Positions 38,551 through 46,085 of a DNA stretch of 64,000 nucleotides are shown piece by piece. The DNA is from Tenacibaculum sp. 190130A14a (GTDB lineage: Bacteria; Bacteroidota; Bacteroidia; Flavobacteriales; Flavobacteriaceae). The first letter of the stretch is position 1, and each line of letters opens with the position of its first letter. Position numbers and translations under genes: made by a program. The DNA lies in contig NZ_OZ040189.1 of assembly GCF_964048965.1 (NCBI RefSeq), positions 1,302,001 to 1,366,000 of the forward strand, read 5' to 3'. The notes under the pieces were generated by a model. The model did not search any database. It was given only the letters and a program-made list of their open reading frames with translations, and was not told the DNA's origin.

Positions 38551-38781
38551 TTATATCTCGCCATTTTCAGTTTCCGTATATATTAGTTTTCCATTTTTGA
38601 ATTCGAAATATATTGTAGTCCAATCACTTAATGCTAAGCTCAAATTCTTTTTACTTTTTAATTCTGCAAAATATGGTGTTAAAATTATTTGGAATCTTCC
38701 ATCTTTTATGGTCAAAGGTGTTATCTCAACCAACCTTAATCGGTTTTTGTTTTTTCGAAAGTACTTTTGTCTATTCGCCAA
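38551..38781 (-). pseudogene. 5'-truncated cassette gene
   Basis: An open frame of 76 codons ends at 38551 just before an attC-like site but has no ATG; the only start is a TTG inside the remnant of the neighbouring site. The C-terminal sequence (LSDWTTIYFEFKNGKLIYTE) looks like a real protein end. I read it as the 3' part of a gene whose start and upstream half-site were deleted together. Confidence 0.5.
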
Positions 38782-38807
38782 GCAATATTTTGTATACTTT
38801 GTTGTGC
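38782..38807 (-). repeat. attC-like left half-site
   Basis: Cassette strand: GCACAACAAAGTATACAAAA after the lipoprotein gene, like the left end of the site at 39373-39504. The right half is missing and the truncated gene at 38551 follows directly. Confidence 0.5.
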
Positions 38808-38815
38808 ACTGGCTT

Positions 38816-39361
38816 TTATTTATTTAATTCGTTGCGATACAACTCCGCTAACGTTTTCCGTTTTGTTTCGTTTTTTAAAATATTCTGTAACCACATTTGT
38901 GGTTGGTCAGTCGCATTTCCATATTCTCGGTCTTTAAATTCCTTAAATTCTAAAAAATCAGGCCAATTAATATTGTGAATATGCTGTAGTGAATAAACAG
39001 CCATTTCTCCATTCGTTGCTCTGAAAAATGGGCAAGTATGGACTTTAGTTTTCGTTGTGTCAGAAAGTTTAGAGATAAGAAATTCAGTCAATTCTACTTT
39101 ATCATTTTTAGCAAATTTTTTCCATTCTGTTTCGCTAAAAACCATAGTTGGAATTTCTTTCTTTTTTTCTGTGACATATTGTGTTCCACCTAAACAACCT
39201 CCTTTTTCAAAAACCATAAAATTCCATTGGTCAGCAATTGAATCAGTTTGCTGTATTCCTATTTGAGGGATTTCTTTAATCAATTCAGATTTAGTTTCTG
39301 TTTGGTTTTTACATGAAACCAAAGTCAGAATCAGAAGTAATATTTTTAATGGATTCGTCAT
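38816..39361 (-). CDS. Cassette lipoprotein
   Basis: With ATG at 39361, 181 residues with lipoprotein signal MTNPLKILLLILTLVSCKN. Mature part contains GGCLGGTQYVTEKKK and a second Cys pair HTCPFF. No family assigned. The ATG follows the right box of an attC-like site by 12 bases. Confidence 0.65.
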   Translation of the reverse strand: MTNPLKILLLILTLVSCKNQTETKSELIKEIPQIGIQQTDSIADQWNFMVFEKGGCLGGTQYVTEKKKEIPTMVFSETEWKKFAKNDKVELTEFLISKLSDTTKTKVHTCPFFRATNGEMAVYSLQHIHNINWPDFLEFKEFKDREYGNATDQPQMWLQNILKNETKRKTLAELYRNELNK

Positions 39362-39372
39362 TTTTAGCTTTT

Positions 39373-39504
39373 GCACAACGTATTTGTATAAGATTAGTTG
39401 CGTGATTTAGGTAATTAATTTAGTAAATACAAACTGAATAGAAAATCTGCAAAGATTTTCTTAGGCAGACTTGTACTAGCAATTAATTTTATACTTTGTT
39501 AGGT
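39373..39504 (-). repeat. attC-like site, subfamily C
   Basis: Cassette strand: left box ACCTAAC fits RYYYAAC exactly; right box GTTGTGC fits GTTRRRY with one mismatch. Arms AAAGTATAAAATTAATTGC and GCAACTAATCTTATACAAAT are imperfectly complementary. 132 bp. The TAA of the left box is the stop codon of the upstream gene. Confidence 0.8.
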
Positions 39505-40182
39505 GCAGTTTTTATTTTTAAACTCTTCAAATATTTTTTTCTGGTCGTAACTGAACATCATAGCTCGTGTCCTAAATGTTATTAAATAATTCTTTATTCT
39601 GCAATGAAATGGCATTGTATTAAAATAAACAAAGTGTCCAGCAGGTTGAATTTGTTCCAAAGCTTTTTTTGCTTCTTCTTCATTTTCAAATTCCCATTGC
39701 TCAATTATTCCGTCTGATATTGTATTACCTCCATTTTTATCTCTGTAAAAATATCCCCAAATACTTTTAGCATTTTTGAATAACTTAATATCTAGTTTAG
39801 TGGATAGTTTATTTAATAGTTTTGGGTCAAAGTCATTAGCTCTTTTTAAATCAGTATTTTGATAGTCTATTTTATAAAATGGATAATCACTAAATAAAGT
39901 TTTTTCACCTAAATATTCGTATAATCTCTTTTTTCTTAATCTTAAAGTATCAGGAATCCAATTAGATTTTTCAATTTCTTTGACAAACTCAATAAGTTCA
40001 GGAATTGGAATACTTTTATAAATAACAGTTTTTTCTTCTTTTTCTTTTGATATAATAGAGTCTTCAGTTATGACAGTTTTAATATCATTTTTTTGGGTTG
40101 AGTCCTTGCTGTTTTCTTCTAGTACCCTTTTACAGCTACAAATAATTAAAAAAGCAATTAATATTATCGATTTGATTCTCAT
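39499..40182 (-). CDS. Cassette lipoprotein
   Basis: 227 residues with signal MRIKSIILIAFLIICSCKR. A Ser/Lys/Glu-rich spacer precedes a folded domain from about residue 60. Its stop codon (39501-39499) is part of the attC-like left box, and the ATG lies 13 bases after the right box of the previous site, so the gene fills its cassette exactly. Function unknown. Confidence 0.7.
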   Translation of the reverse strand: MRIKSIILIAFLIICSCKRVLEENSKDSTQKNDIKTVITEDSIISKEKEEKTVIYKSIPIPELIEFVKEIEKSNWIPDTLRLRKKRLYEYLGEKTLFSDYPFYKIDYQNTDLKRANDFDPKLLNKLSTKLDIKLFKNAKSIWGYFYRDKNGGNTISDGIIEQWEFENEEEAKKALEQIQPAGHFVYFNTMPFHCRIKNYLITFRTRAMMFSYDQKKIFEEFKNKNCT

Positions 40183-40194
40183 TTCTTGAATTAC

Positions 40195-40326
40195 ATCTAA
40201 CGGTCTCGGCTATGCGCTGTGACGGATTATGACCACATACTTTTTAGCCTTGACCATAAGTTTGATTTATTACTGGATTTTGGAGTTTCTGATTCATCCG
40301 TCATTGTCGTATAGCCATTGTTAGCA
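40195..40326 (-). repeat. attC-like site
   Basis: Cassette strand: left GCTAACAATGGCTATACGAC, right GCATAGCCGAGACCGTTAGAT; right box GTTAGAT fits GTTRRRY exactly. The inner arms GACGGAT / ATCCGTC pair perfectly. 132 bp. It overlaps the 3' end of the open frame of the gene before it. Confidence 0.75.
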
Positions 40327-41006
40327 ACTGTCTCTTTTTCTTTTTTATTCGTTATCTTTTTTAAATAATCTTTTTGTGCGTCTGTTATTTCATTCTTAGA
40401 ATATAAATTCACGCTGTCATTTGAAATTCTTAATGTCAATTCCGAATTCTGTCCCCATTTAATTATGTCTTGAGGAAATTCGGAATAGTCAGTCAAGGTC
40501 AAGTCACTTTTAACTTTTTCAAAGTCGATTTCTATATTTTCAAAATATTCACTTATCGAATTTTTATACCCTAATTGGTCAATTTCTTCGAATATCGCTA
40601 AGTCTTCAATTAGATTTTCAAATTTGGTTGCTTTTGGCTCTCATCCTTCGTAATACTTGCCATCAAAGTCAATTGTGAAGTATTCTTGGTAACGAGTGTC
40701 AGCACAGGTCAAATGGTCATTAGGAATATCATCTTCCGCTGGATGATAAATTAATTCATTTATTATTTTATCTGGGTATCCAAAATCACCTCTGACTTTT
40801 TCTCCGTGTAATATTCCAAAACAAATAGGTTCAAGACCAGCGTAAATTGTTAGTCCACCATAGTTTAATTGGAAATCAATCAATTCCTGAGTTGGTTTAA
40901 TTCCAATTTTTGAAAAAGCATTTTCAATCATATCCAATGACTTCACGGCATCACTTCGATATTCTTGTTCGTTTAAAAAATCGGTTGCTCTTTCTGTTAA
41001 TTTCAT
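40227..41006 (-). pseudogene. SUKH/SMI1-like cassette gene interrupted by one in-frame TGA
   Basis: From ATG 41006 the frame encodes 121 residues (including LIDFQLNYGGLTIYAGLEPI, reminiscent of SMI1/KNR4 immunity proteins) and meets TGA at 40640-40638 in GKYYEG-stop-EPKATKFEN. The same frame then stays open for another 137 codons into the attC-like site. A single TGG to TGA change would explain this. The fold assignment is tentative; that the two halves are one gene is well supported by frame continuity. Confidence 0.65.
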
Positions 41007-41032
41007 TCTTTTATTTTACTACTTGTGGTTGT

Positions 41033-41166
41033 TGCGAACGTATTTGTATATGATTTTTTGCGGGAAAAGGATGCGAGTTCTTTTCCAATGATGCGGAAAG
41101 ATAATTAATAAGATTGAATTTCCGGTGAGGAAATTCAGCCGCAATTAATTATGCACCTTGTTGAGG
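41033..41166 (-). repeat. attC-like site, subfamily C
   Basis: Cassette strand: CCTCAAC left box, arm AAGGTGCATAATTAATTGCG; right arm CGCAAAAAATCATATACAAA with box GTTCGCA. 134 bp. Inner complementary segments GAATTTCC / GGAAATTC. Confidence 0.75.
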
Positions 41167-41174
41167 TTAGTTTT

Positions 41175-41636
41175 TTAATCATCTAGAACAGATTCTAGTC
41201 TTGTTCTTATGAAAGAAGTGAAACTATCATAACATAATTCCATATCGGTAATTGTTTTTAATCCTGGATTCCAATAAAATACTTTTCCAAAATTTTCTGA
41301 ATCTCCATCGCAGCACAATACCCATTGATCTCCAAGTCCAGCGTCTCCAAGTTGTATATGTTTTTTAAAGAGCCCATATTTTACTTGACCCTCTTTACTT
41401 AATCCAACAAAGTTTATATGAACAGGGTCTAAGTCGTTTCCATTATTTATTAACCCGTTAATTTCAACTGATCGAACAGATATTGCTCCATATTTTTCAA
41501 GGAAAGCTTTGAAATCTTTAGGTAAGTTTATGTTTAGTAATTCTGAAATTTTTTGAAGACGCTCAGGAGTACCAGGTGTGCTAGTATATATTATCTCATC
41601 TTGTTCTTTAAATTTATTAAGTAAGTCTTCTATCAT
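41175..41636 (-). CDS. SMI1/KNR4 (SUKH) family protein
   Basis: ATG at 41636 gives 153 residues; an in-frame extension to 41714 would translate the attC-like site and is rejected. SUKH signature: LQKISELLNINLPKDFKAFLEKYGAISV, then GDQWVLCCDGDSENFGKVFYWNPG and a terminal SFTSFIRTRLE. SUKH proteins often neutralise contact-dependent or polymorphic toxins. No toxin gene is in this cassette, so an orphan-immunity role is possible. Confidence 0.8.
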   Translation of the reverse strand: MIEDLLNKFKEQDEIIYTSTPGTPERLQKISELLNINLPKDFKAFLEKYGAISVRSVEINGLINNGNDLDPVHINFVGLSKEGQVKYGLFKKHIQLGDAGLGDQWVLCCDGDSENFGKVFYWNPGLKTITDMELCYDSFTSFIRTRLESVLDD

Positions 41637-41653
41637 TTCTTTATTATAATTAA

Positions 41654-41840
41654 CCACAACGTTTAGTATATGGCAAGTAGGGCAGACGGGAGCAGGACAT
41701 GCTCTTAGCAGCACTAAGCTGAACGTTTATTTTTGTTTTTATCTTTTATTAAAAGCCAAATTAACGATTTGGCGAATATTATTTTAGCAATTTACATTCT
41801 TAAATAAAGTGAGCCCTATTTGCTATATACCTTGTTGGGC
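41654..41840 (-). repeat. attC-like site, subfamily B
   Basis: Cassette strand: left box GCCCAAC fits RYYYAAC exactly, followed by AAGGTATATAGCAAATAGGG; right end GCCCTACTTGCCATATACTA with box GTTGTGG. 187 bp. The upstream gene ends five bases before the left box. Confidence 0.75.
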
Positions 41841-41844
41841 TTCG

Positions 41845-42207
41845 TTATTGTTTTATTATAGGTGGAATATCATTATTCTTGTGCCATTCCTGAATGACTT
41901 TTAATTTTCTGAATCTCTTACTTATTAATAAACGAATTAGTTTTTCATTGCGGTCAACTTCGAGCTTTATCCACAAAGGCATTTCGTTATGAGCTGAAAC
42001 AAGAGAATTGCATACATCAGTCAGATTCATCTTTACGTTAATGATTTTCGGTAATAACCAATAATTCATGATGTCATCGGTGTTGGTTTTCAGCGAAGTA
42101 TTCTCATTAGAATCATAATCAATAACAAAGTCTGAATAAAATACCTCTTCATCCGAGAGAGCTCTGTTGAGCATTAACTCTAAATATTTGGTGTTTGATT
42201 TATTCAT
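41845..42207 (-). CDS. Hypothetical cassette protein
   Basis: ATG at 42207 (120 residues, MNKSNTKYLELMLNRALSDEE). A TTG start at 42228 overlaps a GTTGGGC right box and is not used. Soluble, with a basic C-terminus (LISKRFRKLKVIQEW). No family recognised. Confidence 0.6.
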   Translation of the reverse strand: MNKSNTKYLELMLNRALSDEEVFYSDFVIDYDSNENTSLKTNTDDIMNYWLLPKIINVKMNLTDVCNSLVSAHNEMPLWIKLEVDRNEKLIRLLISKRFRKLKVIQEWHKNNDIPPIIKQ

Positions 42208-42219
42208 TTTTTTTATGAA

Positions 42220-42524
42220 GCCCAACAAGCTTTAAACTATAACTTTTGCTAATAAAGAATGACAGTAATCCTCGAAATTCTAGAATAGAAGTTGTTTTGC
42301 TTTTATTCACATTGAGATTTGTTTCAGTTACATACTCATCAATTATTTTCAAGAGTATTTTTTGATTTGCAATACTTAATTGAGTATCTCCATATTCGTC
42401 AATATAAATACCTGTCCATTGCTTATATATAGCAAATATTTCCCAAAGGTAAGAATATTTACGACTCTCTAATCCAAATAAATATTCATTCTTTTCAAGT
42501 ATAAAAAAGTCTAATGCTATTGAT
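42220..42524 (-). pseudogene. Gene remnant without start, ending in an attC-like right box
   Basis: A frame of about 100 codons (LDFFILEKNEYLFGLESRKY, later LKIIDEYVTETNLNV) runs from directly behind the stop of the 42525 gene with no ATG. It reads into ATAGTTTAAAGCTTGTTGGGC, whose GTTGGGC (42226-42220) fits GTTRRRY. The left half of this site and the 5' end of the gene are missing. Confidence 0.5.
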
Positions 42525-42836
42525 TTATTTTAAATTAAACTTTTCTAGTGTCATTTTTATTACTTCATTATTTAACCTTTGAATTGGAAATTCAGCAATC
42601 AAATAAGGTGGATAACCTGAATCTTTGGAGTTGTCATTTATTTTATAGGATTCTATTTTTCTATTTCTAAATCTTAATAAATAAACCTTATTCCCATCAG
42701 AACAATAAAAATCAATTTCGTGATTTTCCATAAATTCAGTAGGTATTTGATGAATGTCAATTATCTTCCAATTATCAAATTCTCTATCATATCCATTTTG
42801 ATATTCTGCGCATTTTTCAAATTCTTTTATTGTCAT
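42525..42836 (-). CDS. Hypothetical cassette protein
   Basis: 103 residues, soluble, beginning MTIKEFEKCAEYQNGYDREF. No signal peptide, no family recognised. Its ATG follows a GTTGGCA box at 42856-42850 by 13 bases. No attC-like left box follows its stop; instead the gene remnant begins there. Confidence 0.6.
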   Translation of the reverse strand: MTIKEFEKCAEYQNGYDREFDNWKIIDIHQIPTEFMENHEIDFYCSDGNKVYLLRFRNRKIESYKINDNSKDSGYPPYLIAEFPIQRLNNEVIKMTLEKFNLK

Positions 42837-42849
42837 TTTCGATAATTAC

Positions 42850-43081
42850 TGCCAACTAGTTATATCAAAACAAATATATTGTTTATAAGGTTAATAGCTA
42901 GCTCCGGATAATAAAACAATTTGTGTTTCTTTATCGAAAAACTATTGTTATTAAAGGTCTAGTATAAGAATAGTAGCGGATTTTTACATACGGACTTTTC
43001 AGTTAAACACAGACCTTTTTTATGTTTACTAACTTTCTGTTTTAGCGATTAAACCGCTGTTATTTTTATACAATGTTGGTA
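42850..43081 (-). repeat. attC-like site, subfamily D, enlarged or composite
   Basis: Cassette strand: left TACCAACATTGTATAAAAAT, inner GGTCTGTGTTTAACTGAAAA and ATCCGCTACTATTCTTATAC as in the sites at 44.2 and 52.9 kb. The expected right box near 42950 is decayed, but a GTTGGCA box lies further on at 42856-42850. It may be two fused sites. 232 bp. Confidence 0.5.
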
Positions 43082-43089
43082 GTAGTTGT

Positions 43090-44154
43090 TTATTCCACTG
43101 TTAAATTTTGTCTCTCAACTAGAAAATCAAAAGTTAATTCTGATAAGCCTTTTCCATCTACAACTCCATTCCAAGCTCCATGTCCCGCAGGGTTTCCATT
43201 CGGTAGTGTTAGGGTCGCGAGTTTGTTGTAAACCCCCAAAGAGTTATAAATACTTTGCAGTTCAAGTGCTTCTTCATAAGGTGTTACAAGATCCTTTGCA
43301 GTACCATGCCCCATAAATAATTCTGGATCATTAACGTCATATCTGTCATATTGATTCAATTCATAAACTGCTTCAAACACATCTAGCTTAATGTTTGACC
43401 CCCAGAAATAAACCATGCTTCTCACTACATAAGACTCGTTTAAGTTTGTAGTAGAAAGTGTAGGATCATCACTAGTGGTAATTTCGTCTCTAAAATCTTC
43501 TTGATTTGAAATTCCCAAGGCAATTGTAGTGATAGCTCCTGCAGAAGCTCCACCAACTGTAATGTAATCTTTATTTATGTTATAAGTGCTTGCGTTTGCA
43601 ACTATCCAACGAAGAGCAGCTTTTGCATCTCTTTGGGCGATATACATAGCAGTTGCTTGCTGAACTTGATCTACACTCTGTGCTCCTTGCAAAGCATTTC
43701 CAATCCATTCTTGAGGTGCAATTCCTCTATAATACGTATATAATTTTTCAGGAGTCATTCCTTGGATTATACCAAGTTCTTCTACTGTTCTATAATCTAT
43801 AGATATAAAGACCCACCCTCTAGAAACATAATAATTTGCCATCTCCACAATTTCGGGCTTAGTCTTTGTCCCACCTTTAAATCCACCTCCATGAATAAAC
43901 ATAAAAACAGGTCTATTACTTGAATTATTATTAGGATAGTACAAATCTAATTTTAGGGGAATTGCAAAAGCGGAATTGCTTGTTGCATTATGACTAAGTC
44001 CATCAGCATAAGTGATGTCTTCTTCTTTTAAAACCGTGTAAGAGGCTTCAGCTTTTACTATTGGTATTCCATTGACTGGTGATGTTGTTTCATCGTTACT
44101 ACAAGAAGTAAATAATAATATCGCGAAAATTGTTAAGTAAGTTATTTTATTCAT
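43090..44154 (-). CDS. Lipoprotein alpha/beta hydrolase (carboxylesterase/HSL-like)
   Basis: ATG at 44154 gives 354 residues with lipoprotein signal MNKITYLTIFAILLFTSCSN. The oxyanion-hole motif is FIHGGGFKGG; the nucleophile elbow is GGASAGAITT (Ser in GxSxG). Candidate acid and base residues lie in HGTAKDLVTP and GHGAWNG. An esterase or lipase of the hormone-sensitive-lipase branch. It is the largest enzyme in the cassette array; a 22-residue N-terminal extension to 44220 would translate into the site and is rejected. Confidence 0.82.
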   Translation of the reverse strand: MNKITYLTIFAILLFTSCSNDETTSPVNGIPIVKAEASYTVLKEEDITYADGLSHNATSNSAFAIPLKLDLYYPNNNSSNRPVFMFIHGGGFKGGTKTKPEIVEMANYYVSRGWVFISIDYRTVEELGIIQGMTPEKLYTYYRGIAPQEWIGNALQGAQSVDQVQQATAMYIAQRDAKAALRWIVANASTYNINKDYITVGGASAGAITTIALGISNQEDFRDEITTSDDPTLSTTNLNESYVVRSMVYFWGSNIKLDVFEAVYELNQYDRYDVNDPELFMGHGTAKDLVTPYEEALELQSIYNSLGVYNKLATLTLPNGNPAGHGAWNGVVDGKGLSELTFDFLVERQNLTVE

Positions 44155-44214
44155 GTCTGGTACATTAATCAAATTCCTTTCTTGGACTGTGTTTTCTCGT
44201 AAAGGTTTAATTAC

Positions 44215-44342
44215 CGTCAACGGTCTTGTATATGAAAAGTAGCAGATTTTTAACTAATTTTTCAGTTTTAAAATGACCTTTTATTTATTCATTTTCTTTC
44301 TATTAAGCATTAAGTCGCTTTTTTTTATATACTTTGTTGTAG
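44215..44342 (-). repeat. attC-like site, subfamily D
   Basis: Cassette strand: CTACAAC left box then AAAGTATATAAAAAAAAGCG; right arm CTGCTACTTTTCATATACAA with box GTTGACG. 128 bp. Close relative of 52923-53053 (shared TAATAGAAAGAAAAT and CTGAAAAATT). Confidence 0.75.
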
Positions 44343-44351
44343 CCAGTTTTT

Positions 44352-45053
44352 TTATCTCATCCATCCTTCAACAATATAATTCCGCTCAGTTATTTTATAA
44401 TTCTTTCCATTTAAAGGTTCGAACCATAATTCAATTCTTGCGGCATATTTATCTCCCCAAGAACCTTCGTAAATAGTAAATTCTCCAGCATATAATTTAG
44501 GTTCAAGATTTTCTACATTGACTTTTGATCTAACTTTCATTCTATCAGCCGAAAGGTGATCGTTTGAAGTCACTTCAAATGCTTTTATATAAAAGTTTCC
44601 CTTTTCAGTCGGTTTGTAATCTGTAAAGTAGTTATAAATTCCGGGTTGAAAAGAGGAAGCCAAAACCAAATCAAATTTTTCAAAGTCATTTTCAGTTGGG
44701 TCAGTTTCCAGCGGTTCATAAATCTCAATGTCTTTTGGGATTTTTTTATTCGCTCCATAGTAATCTGGTGGCGAAAAAGTAAAAATGATTGATACAAAAA
44801 CAAATAAAAATCGTGAAATCAGTATTTGAGGAATCAGGAAATACCATTTTTTGATAAATATTTGAACGATTGCGGATATTATATTTCCTAAAACATTCAT
44901 GAAAAATAACATCAACGAAATATCAATTATTGAGTTACTTTTCAAAACTTCTCCAAGAAGAAATACTATGAAAGGAACCAAATATGATACAATTGGAATC
45001 CACCAGACTTTAAAGTATTTAAAAATGGGATTCTTTATTTTTTCTAAATTCAA
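44352..45053 (-). CDS. Cassette membrane protein
   Basis: 233 residues: four hydrophobic segments in the first 115 residues (for example IPIVSYLVPFIVFLLGEVL) and a soluble C-terminal domain of about 115 residues. No family recognised. First gene of the left cassette block; the conserved leader repeat U lies directly upstream of its ATG. Confidence 0.65.
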   Translation of the reverse strand: MNLEKIKNPIFKYFKVWWIPIVSYLVPFIVFLLGEVLKSNSIIDISLMLFFMNVLGNIISAIVQIFIKKWYFLIPQILISRFLFVFVSIIFTFSPPDYYGANKKIPKDIEIYEPLETDPTENDFEKFDLVLASSFQPGIYNYFTDYKPTEKGNFYIKAFEVTSNDHLSADRMKVRSKVNVENLEPKLYAGEFTIYEGSWGDKYAARIELWFEPLNGKNYKITERNYIVEGWMR

Positions 45054-45130
45054 TTTGGCGATATAAGCTGAAGTTTTTAGTAATTTTATTCACTTTTGTT
45101 TTACTTCAAATATAATGAGTTTTATCTAAG
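45054..45130 (-). repeat. Leader repeat U, partial copy a
   Basis: About 75 bases (GCGATATAAGC, then TTTATTCACTTTTGTTTTAC and TTCAAATATAATGAG on the plus strand) nearly identical to parts of 50165-50380 and 56510-56723. Read on the minus strand it carries TATATTTG (45114-45107), a match to the -7 consensus, pointing into the cassette block on its left. Confidence 0.75.
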
Positions 45131-45191
45131 TTTAATTTACAGTAAGACTATTTAAAACTTGAATATTTAAAAAAATGACGCCGAGAGTAAG

Positions 45192-45233
45192 CACTAACAA
45201 GGTCGTATATTTTATAATAAAGAAAAGTTTATT
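45192..45233. repeat. 42-bp copy of the yebC downstream junction
   Basis: CACTAAC then TATATT and TATAATAAAGAAAAG match the sequence at 62412-62453 at 36 of 42 positions by eye. At 62.4 kb this is the second arm of the yebC terminator, the spacer and the yebC stop codon. Here it has no gene next to it. Confidence 0.55.
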
Positions 45234-45240
45234 TTTCTAT

Positions 45241-45285
45241 TTAAAAAGATTGATAATTCAACAGATATCACAAATCTAATTGATT
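45241..45285. repeat. Dispersed repeat R, partial copy
   Basis: Contains AGATATCACAAATCTAATTG, the core of repeat R found also at 46.0, 49.0, 50.8 and 57.2 kb. It overlaps the 3' end of the gene at 45276. Confidence 0.5.
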
Positions 45286-45953
45286 GTTTTTCTATTCCAT
45301 TTTTCTCTTTTGCCACTTTTATCAATTGTAACAAAAGTTTTCTTTTTAAAATCGAAATTTCTCAAAATATTACTTTCTTGATGCTTTTTCTTAGTAAAGG
45401 GATTTAATTGTATATTAATTTTATGGTTTTCGAGTAAATTGAATGAAAAATAGCTGTTCTCATATCCAATATATTCAGTATACCCATAAATTAGCTGTTC
45501 ACTTTTTTTAAAGGTTAATTCAACTTCACCATTTGAATTAGTTAGATATTCTTTTTGTGTAGGAAGTAATACAATTTTTGAACCAAGCATCGGGCCGTTA
45601 TTTGAATCTGTAAGATTAAACAAAACTTGTACAGAATCTTTTTTAATTGGTTGTTTGGAAACACTAATACGATATGATTTTACGTGTTCTGTTTTATCAA
45701 AAATTAAAGCCAAATTATCTTCTTTAAATTGCCATTTACCAGAAACAACATTTTCATTTTTTAAATGCTTTCCTTTGAACAATTTAAAAGTATTGTCTTT
45801 ATTTAGTATTAGACATTTGGATATGTCCTGAACTCCATAGTTAACACAAAATTTTCCTTCTATTTTATGTTGACTATATAGTTTATTAAAACTTAAAACA
45901 ACGATGGTAGCTATAAGTTTAATTACAATTTGTTCTTTTAGAAGTACTTTCAC
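45276..45953 (-). CDS. Secreted hypothetical protein
   Basis: 225 residues with a probable signal peptide (cleavage near LYSQHK). The mature part includes FKLFKGKHLKNENVVSGKWQF, a lipocalin-like or carboxypeptidase-regulatory-like beta pattern (TNSNGEVELTF). No family assigned with certainty. It is flanked by copies of repeat R rather than attC-like sites. Confidence 0.6.
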   Translation of the reverse strand: MKVLLKEQIVIKLIATIVVLSFNKLYSQHKIEGKFCVNYGVQDISKCLILNKDNTFKLFKGKHLKNENVVSGKWQFKEDNLALIFDKTEHVKSYRISVSKQPIKKDSVQVLFNLTDSNNGPMLGSKIVLLPTQKEYLTNSNGEVELTFKKSEQLIYGYTEYIGYENSYFSFNLLENHKINIQLNPFTKKKHQESNILRNFDFKKKTFVTIDKSGKREKWNRKTIN

Positions 45954-46004
45954 CTTACTGTGCTGCTTTTATAATGTTTTTAATATTTAACCTATCTCCT
46001 TAAT

Positions 46005-46085
46005 CAGAAACGAAAGCTTTAAAAGAGTAGAAAGTAATCCTCCAGATATCATAAATCGAGTTGATTGTCTTGTATAGGTTTGATT
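46005..46085. repeat. Dispersed repeat R, copy 1
   Basis: Contains AAAGTAATCCTCCAGATATC and ATAAATCGAGTTGATTGTCT, matching the copies at 49.0, 50.8 and 57.2 kb. It abuts the 3' end of the truncated DUF11 protein gene. Confidence 0.65.

Noticed and set aside
38468..38978. Plus-strand ORFs of 115-119 codons over 38.5-39.0 kb
   Set aside because: They run across attC-like sequence and are antisense to the lipoprotein and the truncated gene; their hydrophobic composition is what AT-rich antisense frames give.
41637..41714. In-frame N-terminal extension of the SUKH gene (and similar extensions at 44155-44220, 52917-52964, 53597-53635 and 56464-56529)
   Set aside because: Each extension mainly translates the upstream attC-like or leader sequence. 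The inner ATG gives a clean family start or lipoprotein signal, so I moved the start.
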